From positions 1-16,663 of the forward strand of contig DATGGA010000103.1 in the NCBI GenBank assembly GCA_035308765.1: a DNA stretch of 16,663 nt, in the 5' to 3' direction. The first letter of the stretch is position 1. Every line of letters begins with the position of its first letter. The notes under the pieces are model-generated. The model saw only the letters and a list, made by a program, of their open reading frames with translations. It ran no database searches and was not told the origin of the DNA. The DNA is from RBG-16-66-20 sp035308765. GTDB taxonomy: Bacteria; Pseudomonadota; Gammaproteobacteria; Burkholderiales; SG8-39. The translations under genes were made by a program, and so were the position numbers. Shown one piece after another: positions 1-5,313 of the stretch.

Positions 1-805
1 CTCTGAAACGCATCGTGCGGTGGATCACCATGCCGACGAACAGGCCGTAGAACACTGCCACTACCGCCGCCTCGGTAGGCGTGAACCACCCGAAGCGCAT
101 GCCGCCGAGGATCAGCACCGGCGCGGCGAGGCCCCAGGAGGCTTCGCGCAGGCTGGCCCAGAACGGCGGCCGCGGCTCGTCTTTTTCGGTGGCGCCGAAG
201 CCGTGCTTGCGCGATATGAGCACCGCGGGAACGATCAACGCGAGGCCGGCGAGTATCCCGGGGATCATGCCGGCGGCGAACAACGCGGGGACGGATGCGC
301 CAGGCACCATCACGCTGTAGACCACGAACGCGATCGATGGCGGAATCAGGATATCGGTCGCCGCCGCCGCGCCGACCACACTGGCGGAGAACGCGGCCGG
401 GTAACCTGCGCGGGACATCGCGGCGATCATCACGCCGCCCACTGCGGCCGCGTTCGCCGGGCCGGATCCTGAAATGCCGCCGAGCACCATGGCAACGAGG
501 ATCGCCACCATCGGCAGCATGCCGGGCCCCCGCCCCACCACGGCGATGGCGAAGGTCACCATGCGCTGCGCCACGCCAGAGCGATCGAAAATGGCGCCGA
601 CCAGCACGAACATCGGCAGCGCGAGCAGCGGGTATTTCGCGATGCTGGCATAGAAGTTTTGCGGCGCGGCGAGCAGGCCGAGCATCTGCGTGTCGCTGTT
701 GGCGAGCGCAATCGCGATCATGCCGCCGATGCCGAGCGAGACGCCGATCGGCACACCCGCCAGCATCAGCACGAGGAAGATCGCGAAAAGCGTCCAGCCG
801 ATCAT
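1..805 (-). CDS. dctM: TRAP transporter large permease DctM (3' end cut by window edge)
   Basis: This is the large membrane subunit of a tripartite ATP-independent periplasmic (TRAP) carrier, which uses an ion gradient to import an organic acid delivered by a DctP-type binding protein. The first 268 residues are visible, against roughly 425 for the family. The start is the ATG at 805, which overlaps the dctQ stop as ATGA and begins MIGWTLFAIFLVLMLAGVP. Successive hydrophobic helices, a GGISGSGPANAAAVG stretch and the segment ATDILIPPSIAFVVYS are characteristic of the DctM/SiaM family. It is translationally coupled to dctQ. No dctP gene is in the window; it may lie past the left edge or elsewhere. 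The substrate cannot be read from the sequence. The adjacent E1 genes make a 2-oxo, hydroxy or carboxylic acid an attractive guess. Confidence 0.93.
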   Translation of the reverse strand, partial: MIGWTLFAIFLVLMLAGVPIGVSLGIGGMIAIALANSDTQMLGLLAAPQNFYASIAKYPLLALPMFVLVGAIFDRSGVAQRMVTFAIAVVGRGPGMLPMVAILVAMVLGGISGSGPANAAAVGGVMIAAMSRAGYPAAFSASVVGAAAATDILIPPSIAFVVYSVMVPGASVPALFAAGMIPGILAGLALIVPAVLISRKHGFGATEKDEPRPPFWASLREASWGLAAPVLILGGMRFGWFTPTEAAVVAVFYGLFVGMVIHRTMRFR

Positions 806-1260
806 CTGTCTTTGATTTTTTTATGCATGGCCTGAACGACCCTGAATGAAATGACCAATGACAGCGCCGGCACCCATGCCGTGTACCACCAGCGCGGCAC
901 GCCCAGGCCCGAGGATATTTCGGCGTAGTGGAAGTCGTCCCAGGCCATGCGCCCGGTAAGCGCCGCCAACGCGAGGAAAAAGATGGCCGTGACGACGGCG
1001 CCGAACAGCGCCAGCTTGCGCTGCCGTGACTGGCTGCCCGACATCAGGAAGAATTCGATGCGGATGTGGTTGTCGCGCATCGCGGCCGCGGCGGTGCCCG
1101 CCATGGTCGTCAGCACCAGCAGGAACACCGAGAACTCCTCGGTCCAGGCGAAGGATTCGTCGGTGAGGTAGCGCACGACGACGTTGATCATCGTGATCGC
1201 GCACAGCGCCGCCATGCCGAACGCCGCAATCCAGTCCTCCGGCGTGCGGCGCGGCTTCAT
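802..1260 (-). CDS. dctQ: TRAP transporter small permease DctQ
   Basis: This 152-residue integral membrane protein is the small subunit of the TRAP carrier and pairs with DctM. I chose the ATG at 1260 (MKPRRTPEDWIAAFG) because it overlaps the upstream E1 beta stop as ATGA. A long in-frame extension upstream exists but lies antisense or shifted to the E1 beta gene. Four hydrophobic segments fit the DctQ fold (about residues 10-30, 38-60, 80-105 and 120-145). The central stretch with WTEEFSVFLLVLTTMAGTA followed by RDNHIRIEFF matches the family signature, with acidic residues after the Trp and a His-Ile-Arg motif. The stop at 802-804 overlaps the dctM start. Family assignment is secure; the substrate is unknown. 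Confidence 0.93.
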   Translation of the reverse strand: MKPRRTPEDWIAAFGMAALCAITMINVVVRYLTDESFAWTEEFSVFLLVLTTMAGTAAAAMRDNHIRIEFFLMSGSQSRQRKLALFGAVVTAIFFLALAALTGRMAWDDFHYAEISSGLGVPRWWYTAWVPALSLVISFRVVQAMHKKIKDR

Positions 1261-2204
1261 TTCAGCAACGCCTGCACTATCGCGTCGGCGCTCAAGCGGG
1301 ATTCGTCTTCGAGCGGCCGGGAGTAGCCGACCGGGATGCGCGCGCCGCCCAGCCTTTTCACCGGTATTCCGAGTTCCTCCGCGACGGTCGCTGCAATCTC
1401 CGCGCCGAATCCGGCGACGCGTACCGCCTCGTGAACGACCACCAGGCGCTTGGTTTTCGCCGCGGAGGCGAGCACGGTCTCCCGGTCCCAGGGCCAGATG
1501 GTGCGCAGATCGATCAGCTCGACCGAAACGCCTTGTTGTTTTGCTTTTTCCGCCGCTTCCCTGGCGATCTGCACGGTGCGCGACCAGGTGACCAGCGTGA
1601 CGTCGCTGCCGGCCCGAAGGATTTTCGCGCTGCCGAGCTGCGCCTTTTCGCCTTCCACGATATCGCCCTCCAGCCCCCAAAGCTCCTTGTGCTCCATGTA
1701 GATCACCGGGTCGCCGCAGGCGATCGCCGCCGCCACCAGTGAATAGTTGTCCTGTGCGCTGCCCGGCGTGACCACGACGAGGCCCGGGATATGCGCAAAC
1801 CAGGCCTCCAGACTCTGCGAGTGCTGCGCCGCTGACCCGGTCCAAATGCCTATCGGCAGGCGCGCGACCAGGGGTACGCGTCCCTGTCCGCCAAACATGT
1901 AGCGCGCCTTTGCCGCCTGGTTGACGATCTCGTCCATGGCGCAGAGCGCGAAATCCACCACGCGCATCTCGACCACGGGCTTCAGGCCGGTGAGCGCCAT
2001 GCCCACGGCGGCGCCCATGATGGTGGATTCGGAAATCGGCGTGTCGATCACGCGTGCCGCGCCGAACTTCCGCTGCAGCCCGCGGTACTGGCCGAAAATG
2101 CCGCCGCGACCGAGGTCTTCGCCCAGCGCCACGACTCGAGCATCGGCGGCCATCGCGCGGTCGAGCGCAGCGCAGGCCGCCTGCGCGTAGCTCATCCGAG
2201 CCAT
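1257..2204 (-). CDS. Thiamine-diphosphate dehydrogenase E1 component, beta subunit (AcoB/PdhB type)
   Basis: This is the beta subunit of an alpha2beta2 E1, which with the alpha subunit decarboxylates a 2-oxoacid (or cleaves acetoin) on thiamine diphosphate and passes the acyl group to a lipoyl E2. Family landmarks run in order: VVALGEDLG, a GGIFGQYRGLQRKFG block, RVIDTPISES with the Glu that activates the cofactor, GLKPVVEMR, MDEIVNQAAKARYM, AQHSQSLEAWFAHIPGL, and a C-terminal transketolase-C domain with WSRTVQIAREAAEKA and DLRTIWPWD. The length is about 315 residues. I favour the ATG at 2204 (MARMSYAQA) because a GGGAAAGGG purine run lies just upstream at 2208-2216. An ATG at 2195 giving an ATGA overlap with E1 alpha is a close alternative. 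The track's longer upstream start would add 18 residues not seen in the family. The substrate is not assignable, and no E2 or E3 gene is present in the window. Confidence 0.9.
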   Translation of the reverse strand: MARMSYAQAACAALDRAMAADARVVALGEDLGRGGIFGQYRGLQRKFGAARVIDTPISESTIMGAAVGMALTGLKPVVEMRVVDFALCAMDEIVNQAAKARYMFGGQGRVPLVARLPIGIWTGSAAQHSQSLEAWFAHIPGLVVVTPGSAQDNYSLVAAAIACGDPVIYMEHKELWGLEGDIVEGEKAQLGSAKILRAGSDVTLVTWSRTVQIAREAAEKAKQQGVSVELIDLRTIWPWDRETVLASAAKTKRLVVVHEAVRVAGFGAEIAATVAEELGIPVKRLGGARIPVGYSRPLEDESRLSADAIVQALLK

Positions 2205-3199
2205 CGGCCCTTTCCCGTGTCCTGGATATCCGAGTAGGCACCGCTCCTGTCCGGCCACGGAGCGGCGCTTGCAACTTCGAGCGCTTTCTTCACTTCGGCT
2301 CGAACTTCAGCCTTAATTCTGTCGATTTCCCGTTTAGGAATTTTGATTCCCAGCATCGGGTCATCTTCGAGCGCACGGGAAACTTCCTCGCCGTCGCGGT
2401 AAGTCGCCGGGTCGACCGACACGTGACCCTTGAAGCGGTAGGTGATCGCATGGAGAAACCGCGGTCCCTTGCCAGCGCGGACCTTCTTCACCAGCGCCGC
2501 GGCCGCCGCATCGACCGCGAGGGCATCGTTGCCGTCCACTTCCACGCCGTCCACACCGATGGCTTTGGCGCGCGCAAGCGGTCCAGCGCCGGCGGTCATG
2601 GCGTCGGTCGCGGTAGTCGCCGACCAGCGGTTGTCCTCGCACACGAAGAGCACGGGAAGATCGTGGATCCTTGCCCAGTTCAGCCCTTCGAGGAACGGGC
2701 CGCGGTTGACCGCGCCATCGCCGAAGAAACAGGCAACGATCTCTTTCTTCGACTGGAGCTTCAGCGCGTGCGCGGCGCCGACCGCTATCGGGATCCCTGC
2801 GGCGACCACGCCGTTCGCCCCCAGCATGCCGACCGAGAAATCGGCGATGTGCATCGAACCGCCCTTGCCGCCGTTGAAGCCCGTGGCGCGGCCGAACAGC
2901 TCGCACATCATCTTCTCCATCGACGCGCCCTTGGCGAGCGTGTGGCCATGCCCGCGGTGGGTCGAGGTGATGAGGTCCTGTTTCGAGAGATTCGCGCAAA
3001 CGCCGGCCGGCACCGCTTCCTGCCCGGTGGACAGGTGCAGCGGGCCGCGCACCATGACGTCGTTGCTGAGCGCCGCGCCGAAGGCGGAAACACCTCCTTT
3101 CGACGCTTCTTCTGCCGCGTTCTCGAAGGCACGGATGCGCGCCATCGTGCGATAGAGCGCGAGAGCGCGCTCTGGTGGTGTTTGCGGGGAGCTGCTCAA
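2192..3199 (-). CDS. Thiamine-diphosphate dehydrogenase E1 component, alpha subunit (AcoA/PdhA type)
   Basis: This 335-residue alpha subunit of an E1 dehydrogenase forms the thiamine-diphosphate site with the beta subunit encoded next. Visible motifs are HLSTGQEAV (55-63), HRGHGH (81-86), GGKGGSMH (110-117), and the cofactor motif from GDG (160-162) to Asn190 in CEDNRW. The usual Asn-Asn pair reads Asp-Asn, but the second Asn, the Mg ligand in related enzymes, is kept. Between the first helix and HLSTGQEA there seems to be a slightly longer loop (about residues 33-51) than in typical homologues. The start used is a TTG at 3199. No Shine-Dalgarno is visible, and this frame is continuous with the aquaporin stop 12 nt upstream. 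The next ATG (residue 19) would remove a conserved helix. It could belong to an acetoin, pyruvate or branched-chain enzyme; the sequence alone does not decide. Confidence 0.9.
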   Translation of the reverse strand: MSSSPQTPPERALALYRTMARIRAFENAAEEASKGGVSAFGAALSNDVMVRGPLHLSTGQEAVPAGVCANLSKQDLITSTHRGHGHTLAKGASMEKMMCELFGRATGFNGGKGGSMHIADFSVGMLGANGVVAAGIPIAVGAAHALKLQSKKEIVACFFGDGAVNRGPFLEGLNWARIHDLPVLFVCEDNRWSATTATDAMTAGAGPLARAKAIGVDGVEVDGNDALAVDAAAAALVKKVRAGKGPRFLHAITYRFKGHVSVDPATYRDGEEVSRALEDDPMLGIKIPKREIDRIKAEVRAEVKKALEVASAAPWPDRSGAYSDIQDTGKGRWLG

Positions 3200-3211
3200 G
3201 GAGGCGCGAGT

Positions 3212-3871
3212 TTACTTAGCGCCGTTTTCCCCGTCAAAGAGTGCCCGATCCGCCGATAGTGCGAGTGCCGCACCAACGACCTGGGCAATCACGAACCCCG
3301 CGACATCCTCCGGCCGGATGCCGGAAAACGTGGCGGTAAAGCCTCTGGCCAGCGTCACCGCCGGATTGGCGAACGAGGTTGATGCGGTGAACCAGTAGGC
3401 GGCGGCGATGTACCCGCCGACCGCGTATGGCGCCGACTTTTTGTCGCAGGACAGCACTACGAAGACCAGGCCAAAAGTGGCGACAACTTCGCTCCACCAT
3501 TGCGCAGGGCCGAAGCGCATCTTGGTGCCCAGCTGCAGCAGCGGCTCATCGAACATTGCATGCGCCGCGAGAACCCCGAGCAGCGCTCCCACGACCTGGG
3601 CCGCTAGGTAGGGCAGGACATCACGAACCGGGAATTTCCTCCGGAGCGCGAGTGCCGCGGTAACCACTGGATTGAAATGCGCACCCGACCGGAGATCGAA
3701 GGCAAAAATCAGCGCGACCAGCGCAAAACCAGTCGCAAGAGAGTTGGCGAGCAACGCGAAGCCACTGTTGCCGTCCGAGAGCCGCTCGCCCATGATTCCG
3801 GAGCCGACGATGACCGCGAGCAGCAGCGCGGTGCCGAGGCCGTCCGCAGCCGCGCGCCGCGCGAGGCTCAT
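3212..3871 (-). CDS. Aquaporin-family (MIP) channel in the ars operon, AqpS-like
   Basis: This is a 219-residue six-helix channel of the major intrinsic protein family. Two half-helix signatures are visible: HFNPVVTAALALRRK in the first repeat (NPV instead of NPA) and SFANPAVTLARGFT in the second (canonical NPA). Both are followed by the spacing expected of the aquaporin fold. The ATG at 3871 is supported by an ATGA overlap with the arsC stop. A longer frame upstream is only a shadow of arsC. Position directly after arsC recalls AqpS of Sinorhizobium meliloti, which lets arsenite made by ArsC leave the cell downhill. No ArsB or Acr3 pump is in this cluster, so the same role is likely here. 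Water or glycerol transport cannot be excluded. The TAA stop at 3212-3214 is in frame with the following E1 alpha gene. Confidence 0.85.
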   Translation of the reverse strand: MSLARRAAADGLGTALLLAVIVGSGIMGERLSDGNSGFALLANSLATGFALVALIFAFDLRSGAHFNPVVTAALALRRKFPVRDVLPYLAAQVVGALLGVLAAHAMFDEPLLQLGTKMRFGPAQWWSEVVATFGLVFVVLSCDKKSAPYAVGGYIAAAYWFTASTSFANPAVTLARGFTATFSGIRPEDVAGFVIAQVVGAALALSADRALFDGENGAK

Positions 3872-4374
3872 ACCTTCGCTTCTTGGCCCGTCTTGCCGAT
3901 CTCGTGAAGCTTCTTCTGCAGCGCCAGACGGTCCAGCTTCGCCATCGGAAGGTTGATCAGGAGATTGATCCTTGCCGAAAGGGCGGCGAACGCCTGGCTG
4001 AACGCCCGGCGCTTTTCCTCGTCGGTGCCTTGCGCTGCCGCGGGATCCGGGACGCCCCAGTGCGCGGTCATCGGCTGGCCGGGCCAGTAGGGGCAAGGCT
4101 CGGCCGCCGCGTTATCGCAGACGGTGAACACGAAATCCATCTGCGGCGCGCCGGGCTTTGCGAATTCGTCCCAGCTCTTCGAGCGCAATCCCGAGGTACC
4201 GATGCGGGTCTTCTCGAGCAGTTCCAGCGCGAACGGATTGACCCGCCCTCCCGGCTTGCTGCCTGCGCTATAAGCCTTGAAGCGCCCCTTGCCGGCCATG
4301 TTCAGATACGCCTCCGCAAGAATCGAGCGCGCGGAATTGCCGGTGCAGAGGAACAAGACGTTGAACGCGGCCAT
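3868..4374 (-). CDS. arsC: Arsenate reductase ArsC (low-molecular-weight phosphatase fold)
   Basis: This 168-residue cytoplasmic enzyme reduces arsenate to arsenite. The catalytic P-loop CTGNSAR (CX5R, Cys10 to Arg16) sits at the N-terminus. A second redox region, VCDNAAAEPCPYWPG, supplies Cys86 and Cys94, followed by HWGVPDP, as in thioredoxin- or glutathione-linked members of the phosphatase-like ArsC group. This is distinct from the glutaredoxin-dependent E. coli plasmid type. The ATG at 4374 fits the family N-terminus; the frame is open for 35 codons further upstream, but those residues come from antisense or offset reading of the arsI remnant. It starts 1 nt after the stop of that remnant and overlaps the aquaporin start by ATGA. 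Length is normal for the family. Regulation is expected from ArsR at 4476-4841. Confidence 0.94.
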   Translation of the reverse strand: MAAFNVLFLCTGNSARSILAEAYLNMAGKGRFKAYSAGSKPGGRVNPFALELLEKTRIGTSGLRSKSWDEFAKPGAPQMDFVFTVCDNAAAEPCPYWPGQPMTAHWGVPDPAAAQGTDEEKRRAFSQAFAALSARINLLINLPMAKLDRLALQKKLHEIGKTGQEAKV

Positions 4375-4375
4375 C

Positions 4376-4510
4376 TCAGCCGATCCCTGGCGCGCAGCAC
4401 GCGGCCTTTTTCTCCTCCTGGATGCCGAGATGATCCACGCCAGTCCCGGCATTGCGCTTCGATATGGCGAGAATGTCATGCACGGCGACGTGCACGTGGG
4501 GTGTTTTCAT
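4376..4510 (-). pseudogene. Internally deleted arsI/cadI-type (vicinal-oxygen-chelate dioxygenase) remnant, 44 codons, still in frame
   Basis: This small frame is absent from simple ORF lists. It runs from the ATG at 4510, inside the 3' end of arsR, to a TGA 1 nt before arsC. Three pieces resemble separated parts of ArsI/CadI proteins (about 140-160 residues). The N-terminus MKTPHVHVAVHD matches their first strand. A middle piece, LAIS then GVDHLGIQ, matches the region with a metal-binding His. The end, KKAACCAPGIG, matches their Cys-Cys tail. The pieces are joined directly, so about 35 and about 70 residues seem to be missing, and the reading frame survives. ArsI cleaves carbon-arsenic bonds of methylated As(III), and CadI is a cadmium-induced relative. 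The peptide cannot fold as that enzyme. It may be a decaying gene, a retained Cys-Cys peptide or just a coupling device for arsC. The comparison is from memory of the family, not an alignment. Confidence 0.7.
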
Positions 4511-4841
4511 CTTCGTCTCCCTTGATCGTTGCAGGTTTGCAGGCCGCGGGCGCGCAAGACTGGCCGCAGCAGTTCTCGGTCAGAAAGCCGACCAGCGCGT
4601 TCATGCTCTCGAAATCCGCCGTGTAAATGACGAAGCGCCCGTCCTGGCGGCTTATCGCTAGGCCGGCTCGCGTAAGCCCGGCGAGGTGGAACGACAGGGT
4701 CGCCGCCGGCAATTGCAGCTTCTCGCCGATGCTGCCCGCTGCCATGCCGGCGGATCCCGCCCGAACGAGCAGCCTGAAGATTGCGAGGCGCGAAGCCTGG
4801 GCCAAGGCACTCAGAGATTGGACCGCTTGTGTCGTTTCCAT
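4476..4841 (-). CDS. arsR: ArsR-family metalloid-responsive repressor
   Basis: This 121-residue winged-helix repressor releases DNA on binding arsenite or a similar thiophilic ion. The fold is visible as SLSALAQASRLAIFRLLV, the recognition region ATLSFHLAGLTRAGL (about 48-61) and the wing SRQDGRFVIYTAD. A C-terminal Cys cluster (Cys91, Cys92, Cys96 and Cys101 in ENCCGQSCAPAACKP) is the likely inducer site. It differs from the CVC site of plasmid R773 ArsR. The ATG at 4841 is chosen because residues upstream are unlike the family and because a strong promoter lies immediately upstream, leaving no room for an earlier start. The last residues (about 111-121) overlap the start of the arsI remnant in another frame. 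The start codon lies inside its own presumed operator, so it probably represses itself, the downstream ars genes and perhaps the divergent gene at 4960. Confidence 0.93.
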   Translation of the reverse strand: METTQAVQSLSALAQASRLAIFRLLVRAGSAGMAAGSIGEKLQLPAATLSFHLAGLTRAGLAISRQDGRFVIYTADFESMNALVGFLTENCCGQSCAPAACKPATIKGDEDENTPRARRRA

Positions 4842-4846
4842 ATATC
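4818..4846 (+). promoter_or_regulatory. Possible divergent promoter for the exported-protein gene
   Basis: On the plus strand TTGGAC (4818-4823) and TATATC (4841-4846) are spaced by 17 bp, each matching sigma-70 consensus at four positions or so. The start would fall near 4853, about 107 nt ahead of the ATG at 4960. The -10 lies inside the ArsR dyad, so the gene could be co-regulated. The match is weak and other AT-rich steps nearby, such as TAGAAT at 4847-4852, could serve instead. Confidence 0.35.
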
Positions 4847-4865
4847 TAGAATAATGGAAACGACA
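4830..4865. promoter_or_regulatory. Putative ArsR operator: 36-bp dyad covering the arsR start codon
   Basis: Two perfect 12-bp arms, TGTCGTTTCCAT (4830-4841) and ATGGAAACGACA (4854-4865), flank a 12-bp centre whose middle TCTAGA (4845-4850) is itself palindromic. The whole element is symmetric about 4847.5 with only three unpaired base pairs on each side. It lies between divergent promoters and includes the arsR ATG (4839-4841). A dimeric ArsR/SmtB repressor typically binds such a dyad at its own promoter. Binding here would cover the -10 regions of both directions. Site identity is inferred from symmetry and position. Confidence 0.75.
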
Positions 4866-4877
4866 GATCCATGTCAA
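4848..4877 (-). promoter_or_regulatory. Predicted sigma-70 promoter of arsR, probably giving a leaderless mRNA
   Basis: On the minus strand a perfect -35 box TTGACA (4877-4872) is followed after 18 bp by TATTCT (4853-4848, four of six consensus bases). The next six bases, AGATAT, lead straight to the arsR ATG at 4841, so the expected transcription start falls at or within a base or two of the start codon. No Shine-Dalgarno can be present in such a transcript. The -10 box lies inside the dyad at 4830-4865, which suits repression by ArsR. Confidence 0.6.
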
Positions 4878-4959
4878 CCTTCGCTGACGACAAGCCGGCC
4901 AGATGGGGAGCAAGTACGCTGTCGGCCATGAGACCGAATGCCACTGCAAAAGAGCCGCA

Positions 4960-5304
4960 ATGAAAGGCCTCGTCATCCTCGCTGGACTCTGCCTCGCGAT
5001 CGCCGTCAGTCCAGCGCATGCCGACACCAACCCCCCGGTCTCGCACCAGCGTCCGGAGGCCTATGTCCCCGGCCTCGGCGAGATCATGTCGCTACAGTTA
5101 ATGCGCCACGCCAAACTCTGGCTGGCGGGCAGCCGCGGCAACTGGGCCTTGGCTGATTATGAGTTGGACGAACTCCGCGAAGGCTTCGAAGATGCGAGCA
5201 ATCTGCACCCAACGCATGAGCGCGCACCGGTCGCAGCGTTGATCGCCAATCGCCCAAGCGGCGCCGCGTTCAGTAACCAAACGTTCGGGCCTGGGCCTAA
5301 CTGA
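4960..5304 (+). CDS. Small exported protein of unknown function, probably with an internal deletion
   Basis: This 114-residue protein has a clear Sec signal peptide: MKG, a hydrophobic core (about 4-17) and a likely cut after SPAHA (residue 21). The mature part carries PGLGEIMSLQLMRHAKLWLAG (about 37-57), then NWALADYELDELREGFEDA and HPTH. From memory this resembles a family of periplasmic proteins common beside metal-resistance genes. Those I recall continue with about 45 residues including a CxxCH motif before ending in an RP..P.NQ.F pattern. Here LIA is followed directly by NRPSGAAFSNQTFGP, so the CxxCH part appears to be missing in frame. The ATG at 4960 is chosen for the signal peptide; the 19 codons of open frame upstream do not look exported. 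A weak AAGAG lies ahead of it. It diverges from arsR across the dyad and converges with the CDF gene, 9 nt away. Function is not known. Confidence 0.8.
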   Translation: MKGLVILAGLCLAIAVSPAHADTNPPVSHQRPEAYVPGLGEIMSLQLMRHAKLWLAGSRGNWALADYELDELREGFEDASNLHPTHERAPVAALIANRPSGAAFSNQTFGPGPN

Positions 5305-5313
5305 CTTCTCCGG

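Noticed and set aside
802..2274. A single 490-codon frame that appears to fuse something to DctQ
   Set aside because: Only the last 152 codons are DctQ. The upstream part reads the E1 beta gene out of frame and is low-complexity Arg/Gly sequence.
2054..3259. A 401-codon plus-strand frame opposite the E1 genes
   Set aside because: It mirrors the codon bias of E1 alpha and E1 beta and has no recognisable domain or ribosome site.
4854..4931. A 25-codon plus-strand frame starting ATGGAAACGACA, repeating the first four ArsR residues
   Set aside because: The resemblance to ArsR is only the dyad read from the other strand; the rest of the frame shows no family features and no ribosome site.
5305..5313. 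A terminator between the convergent exported-protein and CDF genes
   Set aside because: Only 9 bases separate the stops and I could not find a GC hairpin followed by a T run there.
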